A DNA stretch of 64,000 nucleotides from Actinomycetes bacterium (GCA_021793235.1 JAJYTD010000012.1:1-64000), one strand, 5' to 3'. Shown: positions 41,371 to 50,308, counted from the first letter of the stretch. The notes: a model not told the origin generated them from the sequence alone. Numbers and translations are program-made.

Positions 41371-42600
41371 ATGAGCACCGGCTTCGACGATCTGTGGAAC
41401 GATCTGGTGCCGCTGGGGCGGCACCGCAGCACCGGCGGATACCGCAGGTTCTCCTGGGGAGCGGCCGACGCCGAGGTGCGCGCCTGGTTCGCCGAGGCCG
41501 CGGCGGACCGCGGGCTGAAGGTCGAAACCGACCGCAACGGCAACCTGTGGGCCTGGTGGGGCAGACCGGGGCCCAAAGCCGTCGTCACCGGGTCCCACCT
41601 GGATTCCGTCCCTGATGGCGGCGCGTTCGACGGTCCCCTCGGAGTGGTCGGCGCCCTGGCAGCGGTCGAGGAACTGCAGCGGCGCGGAGTGCGACCGGAA
41701 CGGCCGCTGGCCGTCGTGGTCTTCGTTGAAGAGGAAGGGGCCCGCTTCGGCGTTCCCTGTCTGGGAACACGGCTGATCACCGGTGCCATCACACCCGAGC
41801 GCGCCGCCGGCCTCGCCGACGCCGACGGCATCACCTGGGCCGCGGCCCTGGAGCGGGCAGGGCTGGACTCCGCACGGATCGGCCCTGATCCCGAATTGCT
41901 CGGCCGGATCGGCGTGTTCGTCGAGCTCCACATCGAGCAGGGGCGGGCGCTGGTCCACTCCGGGCACGCGGTCGGGGTCGCCAGCGCCGTCTGGCCGCAC
42001 GGCCGGTGGCGCATGGACTTCTCCGGACAGGCCGACCACGCCGGCACCACGCGCATGGCCGACCGCAACGATCCGATGCCGCCGTTCGCCGAGACCGTTC
42101 TGGCCGCGCGTGCCGCCGCTGAGGAGCACGGCGCCGTGGCCACGATCGGCAAAGTGCACGTCGCCCCCAACGGCACCAACGCCGTGCCGTCACGAGTCCG
42201 CGCTTGGCTGGACGCGCGCGCCCCTGACGAGGCCGCTCTGCGTGCGGCCGTGGACGCCATCGACGCCGCAGCCCGGCGCGGCTCGGCCGCACACGGCGTC
42301 TCACTCGCCACCTACCAGGAGTCCTACACACCGGTGGTGACGTTCGAATCCGGGCTGCGCGACCGCCTCGCGGAAATCGTCGGTGGGCGAGCGGCCCCGG
42401 CACCGGTGCTGCCCACGGGCGCCGGGCACGACGCCGGCGTACTCGCGGGCGCCGTACCCGCCGCGATGCTGTTCGTGCGCAACCCGACCGGTATATCGCA
42501 CGCCCCGGAGGAGTACGCCACTCCCGCCGACTGCCGGGCAGGTGTGACCGCCCTGACCGACGTCCTCGCCGACCTTGTGACGGAGAAGAGCGAGGACTGA
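41371..42600 (+). CDS. M20-family amidohydrolase, allantoate-amidohydrolase-like
   Basis: 409 residues with the AllC/hydantoinase-type M20 set: TGSHLDSVPDGGAFDGPLG (metal His and Asp), FVEEEGARFGVPCLGTRL (metal and catalytic Glu), ELHIEQGRAL (metal His) and the dimerisation-domain motif GQADHAGTTRMADRND. AllC-type enzymes cleave allantoate or N-carbamoyl amino acids. Here the gene lies between hutU and hutF with no HutG, so it may hydrolyse N-formyl-glutamate, the product of HutF, a role proposed for such genes in streptomycete hut clusters. That substrate is inferred. GGGGAG precedes the ATG. Confidence 0.85.
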   Translation: MSTGFDDLWNDLVPLGRHRSTGGYRRFSWGAADAEVRAWFAEAAADRGLKVETDRNGNLWAWWGRPGPKAVVTGSHLDSVPDGGAFDGPLGVVGALAAVEELQRRGVRPERPLAVVVFVEEEGARFGVPCLGTRLITGAITPERAAGLADADGITWAAALERAGLDSARIGPDPELLGRIGVFVELHIEQGRALVHSGHAVGVASAVWPHGRWRMDFSGQADHAGTTRMADRNDPMPPFAETVLAARAAAEEHGAVATIGKVHVAPNGTNAVPSRVRAWLDARAPDEAALRAAVDAIDAAARRGSAAHGVSLATYQESYTPVVTFESGLRDRLAEIVGGRAAPAPVLPTGAGHDAGVLAGAVPAAMLFVRNPTGISHAPEEYATPADCRAGVTALTDVLADLVTEKSED

Positions 42601-42696
42601 GAGAGCCCGGCCGCGGCTCGGCGGCGGTCCCGCCGAAAGCAGGAGCCATTGTGCGAGGGCCGCCGATACAACCCGCCGCCGGAAAGAGGAGGCAGC

Positions 42697-44100
42697 GTGC
42701 GAGGACACAGCGGGAGCGCCCGCTATTGGTGCGAATGGGCGCTGATCGGCACCGCTTCCGGCACCGCCGCGGCGACCGCGGGGGTGCTGGTAGAAGTCAG
42801 CGGCGGGGTGATCACCGCCGTCTCCGCGGGCACCGGCCCGCCCGCCGATGCCGAGCAGCTGCCCGGGGTGACGATCCCGGGACTGGCGAATATCCACTCC
42901 CATGCCTTCCACCGGGCGCTGCGAGGCCGCACCGGGGAGAACCGCGGGAGCTTCTGGACGTGGCGGAGGCAGATGTACCGGGTCGCCGAACGCCTGGACC
43001 CCGACTCCTACCACCGCCTCGCGCGCGGGGTCTACGCCGAGATGGCGCTGGCGGGGATCACCTGCGTCGGCGAGTTCCACTACCTGCACCACGGCTTTGG
43101 CGGCAGGCCCTATGCGGACCCCAACGCGATGAGCGCCGCCCTGGTCGCGGCCGCGGGCGAGGCAGGGGTCCGGATCACTCTCCTGGACACCTGCTACCTC
43201 TCCGGTGGGCTGACACCCGGCGGCGCCCACCTCCCTCTGGAAGGACCCCAGCTCCGCTTCAGCGACGGCAGCGTCGACGCCTGGGCCGAGCGGGTCGCAG
43301 ACTTCCGGCCCGAAGGCGGCCACGCCCGCACGGGCGCGGCCGTCCACTCGGTGCGCGCGGTGCCGTTCGGCGCCATCCGGCGCCTCGCCGACCTGTACGC
43401 GCACGCGCGGTGGCCGGCGGTCCACGCCCACCTGTCCGAGCAGCCCGCCGAGAACGCCGCCTGCCGGGCCGCCTATGGACGTACCCCCACGCGCGTGCTC
43501 TTTGACGCCGGATTCCTGGGGGATCCGCGTCCCACACTCGTCCACGCGACCCATCTGACCGCTGCGGACACCGCCCTCATCCGCGGCGCCCGCGCGGGGG
43601 TCTGCCTGTGCCCCACGACCGAACGCGACCTCGCTGATGGGCTTCCCGCACTGGCCGACCTGGCCGGTACCCCCCTCACTCTGGGCAGCGACGGAAATTC
43701 CACGATCGACATGTTCGAGGAGGCGCGCGGCGCGGAGATGCATGAGCGGCTGCGCACCGGGCGGCGCGGCACCCTCTCTTCCGCGGCCCTGCTGAACGGG
43801 CTGCTCGACACCGGGCACGCCGCACTCGGCTGGCCGGACCCCGTGAACGGCCGGGCGGACGCCCCCGCCGGCCGACTCGCCCCCGGGTTCCGCGCCGATC
43901 TCGTCACACTCGACCTGAACGGAATCCGGCTCGCCGGATTCGACCCCGACCGCGCCGCCGATGCCGTTGTTTTCGCCGCCACCGCCTCCGACGTCCGGCA
44001 CGTGATGGCCGACGGCCGGTGGATCGTCCGCGACCGCATCCACACCGCCCTTCCCACGGCAGCAGCCGACCTCGACACCGCCATCCAGGAGCTCGCTTGA
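42697..44100 (+). CDS. hutF: Formiminoglutamate deiminase
   Basis: 467 residues, an amidohydrolase-superfamily enzyme that turns N-formimino-glutamate into N-formyl-glutamate plus ammonia. [20 protein letters not shown] has the HxH motif; [35 protein letters not shown] and [19 protein letters not shown] hold the later His and Asp ligands. AGGAGG before GTG 42697 fixes the start. Its last bases overlap hutI (TTGA). Confidence 0.93.
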   Translation: MRGHSGSARYWCEWALIGTASGTAAATAGVLVEVSGGVITAVSAGTGPPADAEQLPGVTIPGLANIHSHAFHRALRGRTGENRGSFWTWRRQMYRVAERLDPDSYHRLARGVYAEMALAGITCVGEFHYLHHGFGGRPYADPNAMSAALVAAAGEAGVRITLLDTCYLSGGLTPGGAHLPLEGPQLRFSDGSVDAWAERVADFRPEGGHARTGAAVHSVRAVPFGAIRRLADLYAHARWPAVHAHLSEQPAENAACRAAYGRTPTRVLFDAGFLGDPRPTLVHATHLTAADTALIRGARAGVCLCPTTERDLADGLPALADLAGTPLTLGSDGNSTIDMFEEARGAEMHERLRTGRRGTLSSAALLNGLLDTGHAALGWPDPVNGRADAPAGRLAPGFRADLVTLDLNGIRLAGFDPDRAADAVVFAATASDVRHVMADGRWIVRDRIHTALPTAAADLDTAIQELA

Positions 44101-45329
44101 CCACCACCGACTTCGGCTCCGCCGCACTTTCCACGCCGCGCTCCGTGCTCATCGACGGCATCGGCATGCTCGTCACCAACGATCCAGAGCTCGGGGAAGG
44201 GCTGCTCGGCGCGATCGACGATGCGGCCCTGGCGGTCGAGGACGGCCGCGTCGCCTGGGTGGGGCCGCGGTCACGCGTCCCAAGTACCGACGCGCGGATC
44301 GACGCCGCGGGCCGGTGCGTGATCCCCGGATTCGTCGACAGCCACTCCCACATCGTCTTCGCCGGGGACCGGAGCCAGGAGTTCGGCGCGCGCATGAGCG
44401 GGCGCCCCTATACAGCGGGAGGGATCCGCGCCACCGTCGCCGCCACCCGTGCCGCGGCCGACACCGAACTGCTCGGCACCGCCACCCGGCTGCTGCGTGA
44501 ATGCAACGCTCAGGGGACCACGACACTGGAGATCAAGTCCGGATACGGGCTGAGTGTCGCCGAGGAGGAGCGCGCCCTGCGGGTGGCCGCCCGCCTCACC
44601 GACGAAACCACCTTCCTCGGTGCGCATATCGTGCCCCCCGAGTACGCCGACGACCCCGGCGGCTATGTCGACCTGGTCACCGGCCCGATGCTGGAGGCCT
44701 GCGCCCCCCACGCCCGCTGGATCGACGTGTTCTGCGAACGCGGGGCGTTCGACGAGGAGGCGTCGCGGCGCGTCCTGACCGCGGGGCAGAGGCACGGGCT
44801 GCTCGCCCGAGTGCACGGCAACCAGCTGGAAGCCGGCCCGGGGGTCCGGCTGGCCGTCTCCGTCGGAGCGGCATCGGTAGACCACTGCACCCATCTGTCC
44901 CCCGAGGACGTGGCGGCCCTGGCCGAATCGGTGCGGGACGGGGAGGGTACGGTCGCCACGCTGCTCCCCGGGGTGGACTTCTCCACCCGCCAGCCCTACC
45001 CCGATGCCCGCGCCCTCCTCGACGCCGGCGCCGTGGTCGCCCTGGCCAGCGACTGCAACCCGGGCTCCTGCTTCACATCCAGCATCGCGTTCTGTATCGC
45101 GCTGGCCGTACGGGAGATGCGGATGACCCCTGAGGAGGCGCTGTGGGCGGCTACCGCGGGCGGCGCCCGCGCGCTGCGCCGCACCGATGTCGGCCACCTG
45201 GCGCCCGGCGCCCGAGCCGATATCACTCTCTTGAACGCGCCGAATCACGTCTACCTCGCCTACCGCGCGGGCGTCCCCCAGACGGCCGCGGTGTGGAAGA
45301 ACGGCGCGCTGGTGGCCGGGCGGCCATGA
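44097..45329 (+). CDS. hutI: Imidazolonepropionase
   Basis: 410 residues. It opens the imidazolone ring to give formimino-glutamate, upstream of HutF in the pathway. Motifs: [18 protein letters not shown] (HxH), [39 protein letters not shown] and [16 protein letters not shown] (catalytic Asp). The TTG start at 44097 overlaps the hutF stop. It ends the hut operon, followed by a 12-bp hairpin. Confidence 0.95.
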   Translation: MTTTDFGSAALSTPRSVLIDGIGMLVTNDPELGEGLLGAIDDAALAVEDGRVAWVGPRSRVPSTDARIDAAGRCVIPGFVDSHSHIVFAGDRSQEFGARMSGRPYTAGGIRATVAATRAAADTELLGTATRLLRECNAQGTTTLEIKSGYGLSVAEEERALRVAARLTDETTFLGAHIVPPEYADDPGGYVDLVTGPMLEACAPHARWIDVFCERGAFDEEASRRVLTAGQRHGLLARVHGNQLEAGPGVRLAVSVGAASVDHCTHLSPEDVAALAESVRDGEGTVATLLPGVDFSTRQPYPDARALLDAGAVVALASDCNPGSCFTSSIAFCIALAVREMRMTPEEALWAATAGGARALRRTDVGHLAPGARADITLLNAPNHVYLAYRAGVPQTAAVWKNGALVAGRP

Positions 45330-45337
45330 TCGAGACG

Positions 45338-45377
45338 GCGGGGGAGACCGGTGGAATGGGGTGCTGGTCTCCCCCGC
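45338..45377 (+). terminator. hut operon terminator hairpin
   Basis: GCGGGGGAGACC (45338-45349) pairs perfectly with GGTCTCCCCCGC (45366-45377). No T-run. It lies nine bases after the hutI stop and before the convergent small gene at 45438, so it can act on both strands. Confidence 0.65.
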
Positions 45378-45437
45378 TTCAGCAGTGCGGCCCCACGCGC
45401 AGTGGAGCCGGCATGCGTGCCGCGGCCCGTGCGGATG

Positions 45438-45710
45438 TCAGGACTCCGCGCCGGCCTCGGCGGTTTCCGCTCCCTCCGCGGACGCGGAATCCTGCTGGGC
45501 CTTCTTGGTGGCACGGCGCTTCTTCACCGGACGGGATGAGTCGACCAGCGGCTCGTACCGGGTGTCGTGTTCCTTCTTGCACTCCTCGCAGGCGTCGACC
45601 TCGCGGACAGCGCCCTCCCATGCGAATTGGATGGCCTCTGTCGCCTCGACCTTCTCGCCGCGGACGGCGTGCAGATCGCAATACTTGCGCGTGAAGACCT
45701 CGGTGACCAC
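45438..45710 (-). CDS. Small Cys-containing hypothetical protein
   Basis: About 90 residues. A short N-terminal domain has CDLHAVRGEKVEATEAI and then VDACEECKKEHD, suggesting a CxxH...CxxC metal site, followed by a Lys/Ala/Glu-rich tail. GTG 45710 follows AAGGGA by ten bases; a GTG at 45764 would add 18 residues but overlaps a -10-like TATGAT. Related short proteins occur widely in actinomycetes with no known function. Confidence 0.55.
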   Translation of the reverse strand: MVTEVFTRKYCDLHAVRGEKVEATEAIQFAWEGAVREVDACEECKKEHDTRYEPLVDSSRPVKKRRATKKAQQDSASAEGAETAEAGAES

Positions 45711-45870
45711 GGCAGTGGCATCCCTTCGGTAGTTGGTACGGGTACTGGCACCAAAATCATACACGCGTTCGAAGGGGGTGGCGCAGGGGCGGAGAGGGGG
45801 CCGCGGGAAGGACCGGAGCCTGCCCCCGAAAGCCTAGCGGTGCGCGCTGTGTCCCCGCATCGGGAAAGCC

Positions 45871-46164
45871 TCACTCGAAGATCTCGTCCAGGAAGCTCGC
45901 CTGCCGCTTGCGGCGCTCGCCGTGGTAGTCGCTCTGGCTCTCCGCGCGCCGGTCGGTATCCCCGTTGTCCTCGCGGCGTCGCCGACCGCCGGTGTATTCG
46001 GTGTCGTGGCCCCGGCTCCAGCGGTGTTCGGCCTCCAGCAGCTCTTCCAGCTCGCCGCGGTCCAGGAAAATGCCCTTGCACATGGTGCACTGGTCGACGG
46101 TGACACCGACCAGCACCTGGCGGGACAGCTTACCGGGGCACTTGGGGCAGTTGATTTCGTCCAT
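45871..46164 (-). CDS. zf-TFIIB domain protein
   Basis: 97 residues. CPKCPGKLSRQVL and QCTMCKGIFLDRGELEEL form the four-Cys zf-TFIIB (COG3809) domain, residues about 5-42; the rest is charged and disordered, ending in SFLDEIFE. The family is small and uncharacterised, presumed Zn-binding. Start ATG 46164 puts the first Cys at residue 6. It may share a transcript with the minus-strand gene upstream at 46384-47598, 219 bases away. Confidence 0.75.
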   Translation of the reverse strand: MDEINCPKCPGKLSRQVLVGVTVDQCTMCKGIFLDRGELEELLEAEHRWSRGHDTEYTGGRRRREDNGDTDRRAESQSDYHGERRKRQASFLDEIFE

Positions 46165-46383
46165 GCAGATTCTGATCGCCCGCGCGGTGTCCCGGTTCCA
46201 TCGGCCGATCGCTCTATACCGATCTGTTCCCGAACCGGGACCGTTCCGGGGCTGCTTTCCCGCGGCACCCGGCCGGAGGCTGCCGCGTTCGCTCGGTCCG
46301 CGGGCCGGCACGGGCCTATCGCGAGGCCGCACCCCGGTCGCCCCTGTCCGAACCACTGCATGGCACAGAAGCGCCGCCACAGG

Positions 46384-47598
46384 TCAGTCGATCTCGTTCA
46401 CCACATCGACGAGGGTGTCGATCAGATCCGCCCGTGTGTCGTCGTTCTCCAGGGCCGCAGACCACATGGGCGGGATCGACCAAGCCCGGGTCCGCAGGTG
46501 CGCTTCGAGGAAGCGGTCCAGAGCGGCGATGGGGTTGGTCGCGTAGAACACCGGGTTCCGGCGGGCCTGGGCGACCAATGCCCCAGCGGTCCAGCGCAGC
46601 CAGGCCAGCTCCTGTTCGGGGAGCGAGAGCGGCCCGGTGTGCGCCGCGGTACCCGGTGGGACAGGGGCGGATCCGGAGTCGGGCACGGGCTGGTAGGGCG
46701 CACTGCGGGCGCGGCCGCGGGCGCGTTCGAGCAGCTCGAAGTGCTCCGGCATGCGCTCGGCGAGTCGGCGCAGCACACCGGTGAGCAGTCGGGCCAGCGT
46801 GTCGGGGCCGACTCCCCGAAGTTCGGTGCCCAGCCGGACCCGGCGCAGTTCATCGGTGGTGCGGGCCCGATCAGCGTCCACACCGGAGGCCATCTCGGTG
46901 AGCTTGCGCAGCAGGTAGTCTCCGGTCGGCACCGAGACCAGGGGGCGCTCCCGGCAGGAGACGATGGTGCGTCCGGCGCTGTCGGCTACGGGGACCGCGC
47001 CGGACTCCTGGGTGAAGCCGTGGCCAGGGACAGCCCCCGCCCCGCCGTCGAAGGAGTCACCGGGCTGCTCGTCGGGCAGATCGACCGCGGGATGGCCGAA
47101 CCCCGCGGCCAAGACGAGAGCGGCCAGCGCCTCTTGCTCCAGCACCGTCGGCGCGATCCAGGAGGCGACCGCCTGCTGGCGGGCCCAGCGGCGGGGACGC
47201 TCGGAGAACGCGCAGCGCAGTGTCCGTCCCGACCATTGCGGGTAGACCAGGCGCAGCCGGGCGAAAGCCCGGTCCGTTTCCGTGTCCCGTAGGGCGAAGG
47301 CCAGCCGACGCACCATTGCCGGCGCCATCCGGCCCGACAGCAATCCTTTGTGCACCTCGCCCATGCGTTTGGCGATCTTGGAGACGGGCGAGCCCTCGTG
47401 GAGGGGGCACGGGCAGTGCTCGCTCAGCAGGGTGACAGCGGAGTCGAACTGTGCGGCGTGGCGATCACAGGACTGCATGCTCTCCTGCGGGCCGCGGTGC
47501 GAGGCGGAGTCGCAGCGGCCGCACCCGAAGGCGCGGGTGAGTGCATGCAGGAACCCGGCCGAACCGAAAAGGTCCGAGAACAGACAGCGCGTACTCAA
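46384..47598 (-). CDS. Unrecognised Cys-rich protein beside the CRISPR locus
   Basis: The 404-residue protein matches no family I know. Residues 1-70 carry Cys5, Cys26-x2-Cys29, Cys44, Cys62-x-Cys64 and His67, a possible Zn site. Residues 75-230 are helical, with VHKGLLSGRMAPAMVRRLAF and VASWIAPTVLEQEALAALVL. The end is helical too. TTG 47598 is chosen because AGAAGGA lies three bases before it and the upstream sequence codes poorly; an ATG 63 bases further upstream also exists. It is divergent from cas6, with 628 bases between them. GC3 is high, so the frame is real. Accessory CRISPR function is possible but only positional. Confidence 0.6.
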   Translation of the reverse strand: MSTRCLFSDLFGSAGFLHALTRAFGCGRCDSASHRGPQESMQSCDRHAAQFDSAVTLLSEHCPCPLHEGSPVSKIAKRMGEVHKGLLSGRMAPAMVRRLAFALRDTETDRAFARLRLVYPQWSGRTLRCAFSERPRRWARQQAVASWIAPTVLEQEALAALVLAAGFGHPAVDLPDEQPGDSFDGGAGAVPGHGFTQESGAVPVADSAGRTIVSCRERPLVSVPTGDYLLRKLTEMASGVDADRARTTDELRRVRLGTELRGVGPDTLARLLTGVLRRLAERMPEHFELLERARGRARSAPYQPVPDSGSAPVPPGTAAHTGPLSLPEQELAWLRWTAGALVAQARRNPVFYATNPIAALDRFLEAHLRTRAWSIPPMWSAALENDDTRADLIDTLVDVVNEID

Positions 47599-47787
47599 GA
47601 TCCTTCTTCTCCCCGGTGCACGGGGCTGAGGCTCTTCCCCAGCTCCTCCGGGAAAGCGCATGGAAGAAGGATGTTCAGTGCTGGCGACACACCCACGCCG
47701 ACTGGCGCCCGAGGCACCGCCATGGTGACGCGCGTGGTCGCCCCCAACGGTAAATCCGGTGCCCGTTTCGCGTCAAGGTGGGCGTGT

Positions 47788-48033
47788 TCATGCGGAGCGG
47801 CGCCGATACCGCTCGGCCAGTTCGGCCAGGTGGGGCGTGAGGTCTCGGGCGGTGATGTCGGGATCGGGCGGCGGGTCGGCCGGTGGGTCGCCGCCGACTT
47901 CGGTGTACTCGGGCGACAGTTCCGGTGCGAGTTCGGCCAGCCGGCGGTCGACGTGGGCATCCAGCCAGTCCCGCGGCCCTGGGCGGGACACCCCGCTGTC
48001 CGGATGGTCCGGATGGTCGTCTGCGGGGATCAT
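47788..48033 (-). CDS. Small hypothetical protein, divergent from cas6
   Basis: 81 residues, strongly GC3-biased. A Pro-rich middle separates DWLDAHVDRRLAELAPE and DLTPHLAELAERYRRRSA, two short amphipathic helices. Its ATG overlaps the stop of a 14-codon ORF (48030-48074) that has a strong AAGGAGG seven bases upstream, so translation may be coupled, or one frame was split by an indel. No family is recognised. The flanking 47599-47787 and 48075-48226 hold nothing else I can support. Confidence 0.45.
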   Translation of the reverse strand: MIPADDHPDHPDSGVSRPGPRDWLDAHVDRRLAELAPELSPEYTEVGGDPPADPPPDPDITARDLTPHLAELAERYRRRSA

Positions 48034-48226
48034 GCGGGACCAGACCTGTCCTGCCGTGCCGGCGCCTTTGCCATGGCCGTCCTCCTTCTACGGATCTGCG
48101 CGACGTGTGCCGACAACTCTCGGACGGCGCGGCGCTGATGTCCGAGAACTATGGGTGCTCCGGCGAGTTGCCGGAACCGCCCCACAACGGTCAAGACGCC
48201 GGCAAGCCGACAAGAGGAGAGTGACG

Positions 48227-49150
48227 ATGCCACGACGCTGGACGCTGGTGCTGCGTGATCACGCCGACGCCGCCCGGCCCGTGCGCGCCGTTGACTGTCA
48301 TGGACTGCTGAACAGCTGGTGGCCGCAGAGCGGGGCCGAACACGGCGCCGCGAAGAAATGGGCGATGAACGGCTGGCCGCAGCCGCTCGCCGACCGGTTG
48401 TGGGTATGGTCGCTGACCTGGCTGGCGGATACGCCGCCACCGACCGAGCCCGCCGATCTGATCGGCCGGGTGCAACGTGTCGGCGACCATCTGTTGGAGC
48501 CGCTGTCGGTGACAGACGTGCACACGCGTGACTACACCGCCATCCTGACCGGGCCCCGCCGCGCGACGCATACGGCGACGCTGCACACAGTGAGCCCGGT
48601 GGTGTCATTGGCCCGCAATTATGAGGGTGAGGACAGTTTCCAGGCGTGGCCGGGCCCGCGGCTGCTGTTCGGTGTGGTGCACCGGACCGCGAACGGGATT
48701 CTCGGCGGCAGCGGGGCGGTGGGCGCGGTCGCCAGATTCGCTCCCCGGGAGATCGCCGAGCCGTGGCTGCGCCGGATCGACGAGGTGACCGCACGGTTGC
48801 GGCGGACCCCTGATGATGCGGCGCCGATTCGGGCGACCGAGCATCCGGGCCCGGCCGGGCGGACCGTTCCCGGGTGGGAAGGGGGGCTGCGGCTCACCCT
48901 GCCGCGCGGCTCCGACGTGCAGCGGGTGGCGGATTTCGGGGCACTGCTGGAACTGATCGAGCTCACCGGTGTGGGCAAGTACACGGCGCAGGGATTCGGC
49001 GCTCTGCGCGTGGACACGCTCACCTCCGGGCATGACGCGGCAGCCGGGCGGCGACGGCCTTCGACCCGGGAACGCCGGCGGCCCCGGCCTCCGCGTCCGG
49101 CGTACGCAGAACATCAGGAACAGGGATTCGACGGGTTGCTGTTCGACTGA
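48227..49150 (+). CDS. cas6: CRISPR RNA-processing endoribonuclease Cas6
   Basis: 307 residues. The C-terminal Gly-rich loop GVGKYTAQGFGALR (residues 248-261) is the signature of Cas6 RAMPs, and FARPILFGVVHRTxNG-like LLFGVVHRTANGIL lies mid-protein. His25 in VDCHGLL is a candidate general base; it sits in the usual N-terminal helix region. Role: cleaves pre-crRNA within each repeat. AGAGGAG is nine bases before the ATG; a GTG at 48221 is an alternative. The last 35 residues are Arg/Pro-rich and not conserved. It is separated from the effector operon by 1.1 kb that holds another gene and the repeats. Confidence 0.88.
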   Translation: MPRRWTLVLRDHADAARPVRAVDCHGLLNSWWPQSGAEHGAAKKWAMNGWPQPLADRLWVWSLTWLADTPPPTEPADLIGRVQRVGDHLLEPLSVTDVHTRDYTAILTGPRRATHTATLHTVSPVVSLARNYEGEDSFQAWPGPRLLFGVVHRTANGILGGSGAVGAVARFAPREIAEPWLRRIDEVTARLRRTPDDAAPIRATEHPGPAGRTVPGWEGGLRLTLPRGSDVQRVADFGALLELIELTGVGKYTAQGFGALRVDTLTSGHDAAAGRRRPSTRERRRPRPPRPAYAEHQEQGFDGLLFD

Positions 49151-49230
49151 CTCCGGACGCCGCGGGCAACGCTCCGCTGCATACCGGGTTCGGCGGCCCG
49201 CCAGGTCGGCTCGGGATGTGAGAGGGAAGA

Positions 49231-49566
49231 ATGCGAGTTCCGCTGGTCAACCTGACACCGCATGAAGTAACGATCTTCGACTCGGACGACCGGATCGTCG
49301 TGCGCTGCCCGGCGGCGCCGCAGCCTGTCAGAGTCGCCGTCGCCCGCAGCGAGATCGGACGGATCGAGGGGATACCGGTGGTGTCCGAGGACTATGGCCG
49401 GGCGCTGCTGCCTGCCCCCGCGGCGGGGGTCTGGTACATCGTGTCCGCGACGGTCGCGCTGGCGCACCCGGAACGTCGGGATCTGCTGGTCCCTACGGAT
49501 CTCGTCCGTTCCGCCGACGGCACCATCCTCGGCTGCAAGGCCCTGGGCCGCCGCGTCGGCTCCTGA
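49231..49566 (+). CDS. Conserved hypothetical protein of phage/plasmid type
   Basis: 111 residues beginning VNLTPHEVTIFDSDDRIVV, an opening shared by small proteins often met in prophages and mobile regions (NLTPHxVTI). Later ALLPAPAAGVWYIVSATVALA suggests a compact beta fold. No catalytic motif is seen. GAGGGAAGA precedes the ATG. It lies 80 bases after cas6 and before the palindrome, in the same direction. Its presence is compatible with a mobile origin for the locus. Confidence 0.7.
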   Translation: MRVPLVNLTPHEVTIFDSDDRIVVRCPAAPQPVRVAVARSEIGRIEGIPVVSEDYGRALLPAPAAGVWYIVSATVALAHPERRDLLVPTDLVRSADGTILGCKALGRRVGS

Positions 49567-49599
49567 CCTGAAAGGGGGCGCGGGCGGTGCCCGGGATAC

Positions 49600-49650
49600 C
49601 GGGCGGTTCCGGCTTGAGGGCGCGACGCGCCCTCAAGCCGGAACCGCCCG
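49600..49650. repeat. Perfect 51-base palindrome (25-bp arms)
   Basis: Left arm 49600-49624 and right arm 49626-49650 are exact complements around a single central base. Such a long perfect palindrome will fold as RNA hairpin or DNA cruciform. It follows the gene at 49231-49566 by 34 bases and precedes the first CRISPR-like repeat by 41 bases. It may be a bidirectional terminator or a transposon-like end. Confidence 0.85.
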
Positions 49651-49681
49651 CGATGCCGCGGCCCATGGCCGGGTGCCCGGC

Positions 49682-50010
49682 GCTTGTGCCATTCCGTCTG
49701 CCGGGGGCGGGCTGGGGCGAATGTGATCGCAGGCGAGCCAGATGTTGTTGTGATTCCGTCTGCCGGGGAGGACCGACCCTGGACGGAGCGCCCACCAACA
49801 ACTGGCGTTGTTATCCCGTCTACCGGGTTCGGGCGACGAAGAAGTCTCCAGGGACGTGCTCGGCGCGGTCGCTATCCCGTCTGCCGGGAGGGGGTTCCCT
49901 GATCGACGCGCGAGTTCTGCGGTGGTCGGAGCTATCCCGTCTGCCGGGAACGGGAACAGGGATCACCGTGGCCGCCGGGGTCGCTTCCGCTGTCCGGTCC
50001 GCGGGGGAAC
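49682..50010. CRISPR. Degenerate CRISPR-like array, five or six units
   Basis: The core ATYCCGTCTGCCGGG occurs at 49691, 49753, 49813 (TACCGGG variant), 49874 and 49934, with spacing of 62, 60, 61 and 60. A decayed sixth copy starts at 49992 (spacing 58; 11 of 15 core bases). A G at -9 and a G at -3 from the core are constant in all units, and GGG-like bases follow at +4 to +6 in most. CCCG-N5-CGGG in the core can form a short hairpin. The period equals a repeat of about 30 plus spacer of about 31. But only half of each putative repeat is conserved, unlike a live array. Orientation is unsettled: a leader at the 50,150 end would make r6/r5 leader-proximal. Confidence 0.55.
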
Positions 50011-50049
50011 CGGTGCTCGCCGACGCGGAGAAGGCTCCGCCGAGCACCG
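50011..50049. terminator. Branched hairpin between the repeat array and effector operon
   Basis: CGGTGCTCG (50011-50019) pairs with CGAGCACCG (50041-50049), and inside it GCGGAG (50025-50030) pairs with CTCCGC (50035-50040). No T-run. It could separate array transcripts from the cas operon. Confidence 0.5.
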
Positions 50050-50149
50050 TCGTGATCTCCATTCCCGTTTCGTTGTCACCGTTCCTCCTCTCGGCAACCG
50101 CTGCCGGCGGCCGCCTGCGGCGGTCGGCAGCACTTACCGGTGAGGGTCG

Positions 50150-50308
50150 AATGTTGATCGATGCGACTTTTAATGTCTTGTGTTGTGGTTCGAGAAGATC
50201 ATCACCTCGCTCGCTTGTCCTCTCTCGGACACAAGGGTGAAAAGAGTGGATTCTGACTATTTGCGAGAATCTCTACCGAGGGTGCCCTGAGGGCACCGAA
50301 CAAGAAAT
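50150..50308 (+). promoter_or_regulatory. AT-richer leader/promoter region of the effector operon
   Basis: This is the least GC-rich part of the locus. It contains GATTCT-N11-AGAATC (50249-50271), TGTCC-N6-GGACA (near 50217) and a tight hairpin GGTGCCC-TGA-GGGCACC at 50281-50297, 12 bases before the first start codon. A regulator site and a 5' hairpin are likely. No consensus promoter is certain. It could also be the CRISPR leader if the array is read on the minus strand. Confidence 0.45.

Noticed and set aside
45764-45790. TTCGAACGCG as an SOS half-site
   Set aside because: Only one half matches the LexA consensus, and the gene behind it is not a repair gene.
50055-50069. A possible seventh CRISPR-like unit
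   Set aside because: Spacing fits (63) but only about half of the core bases match, no better than chance in this GC-rich sequence.
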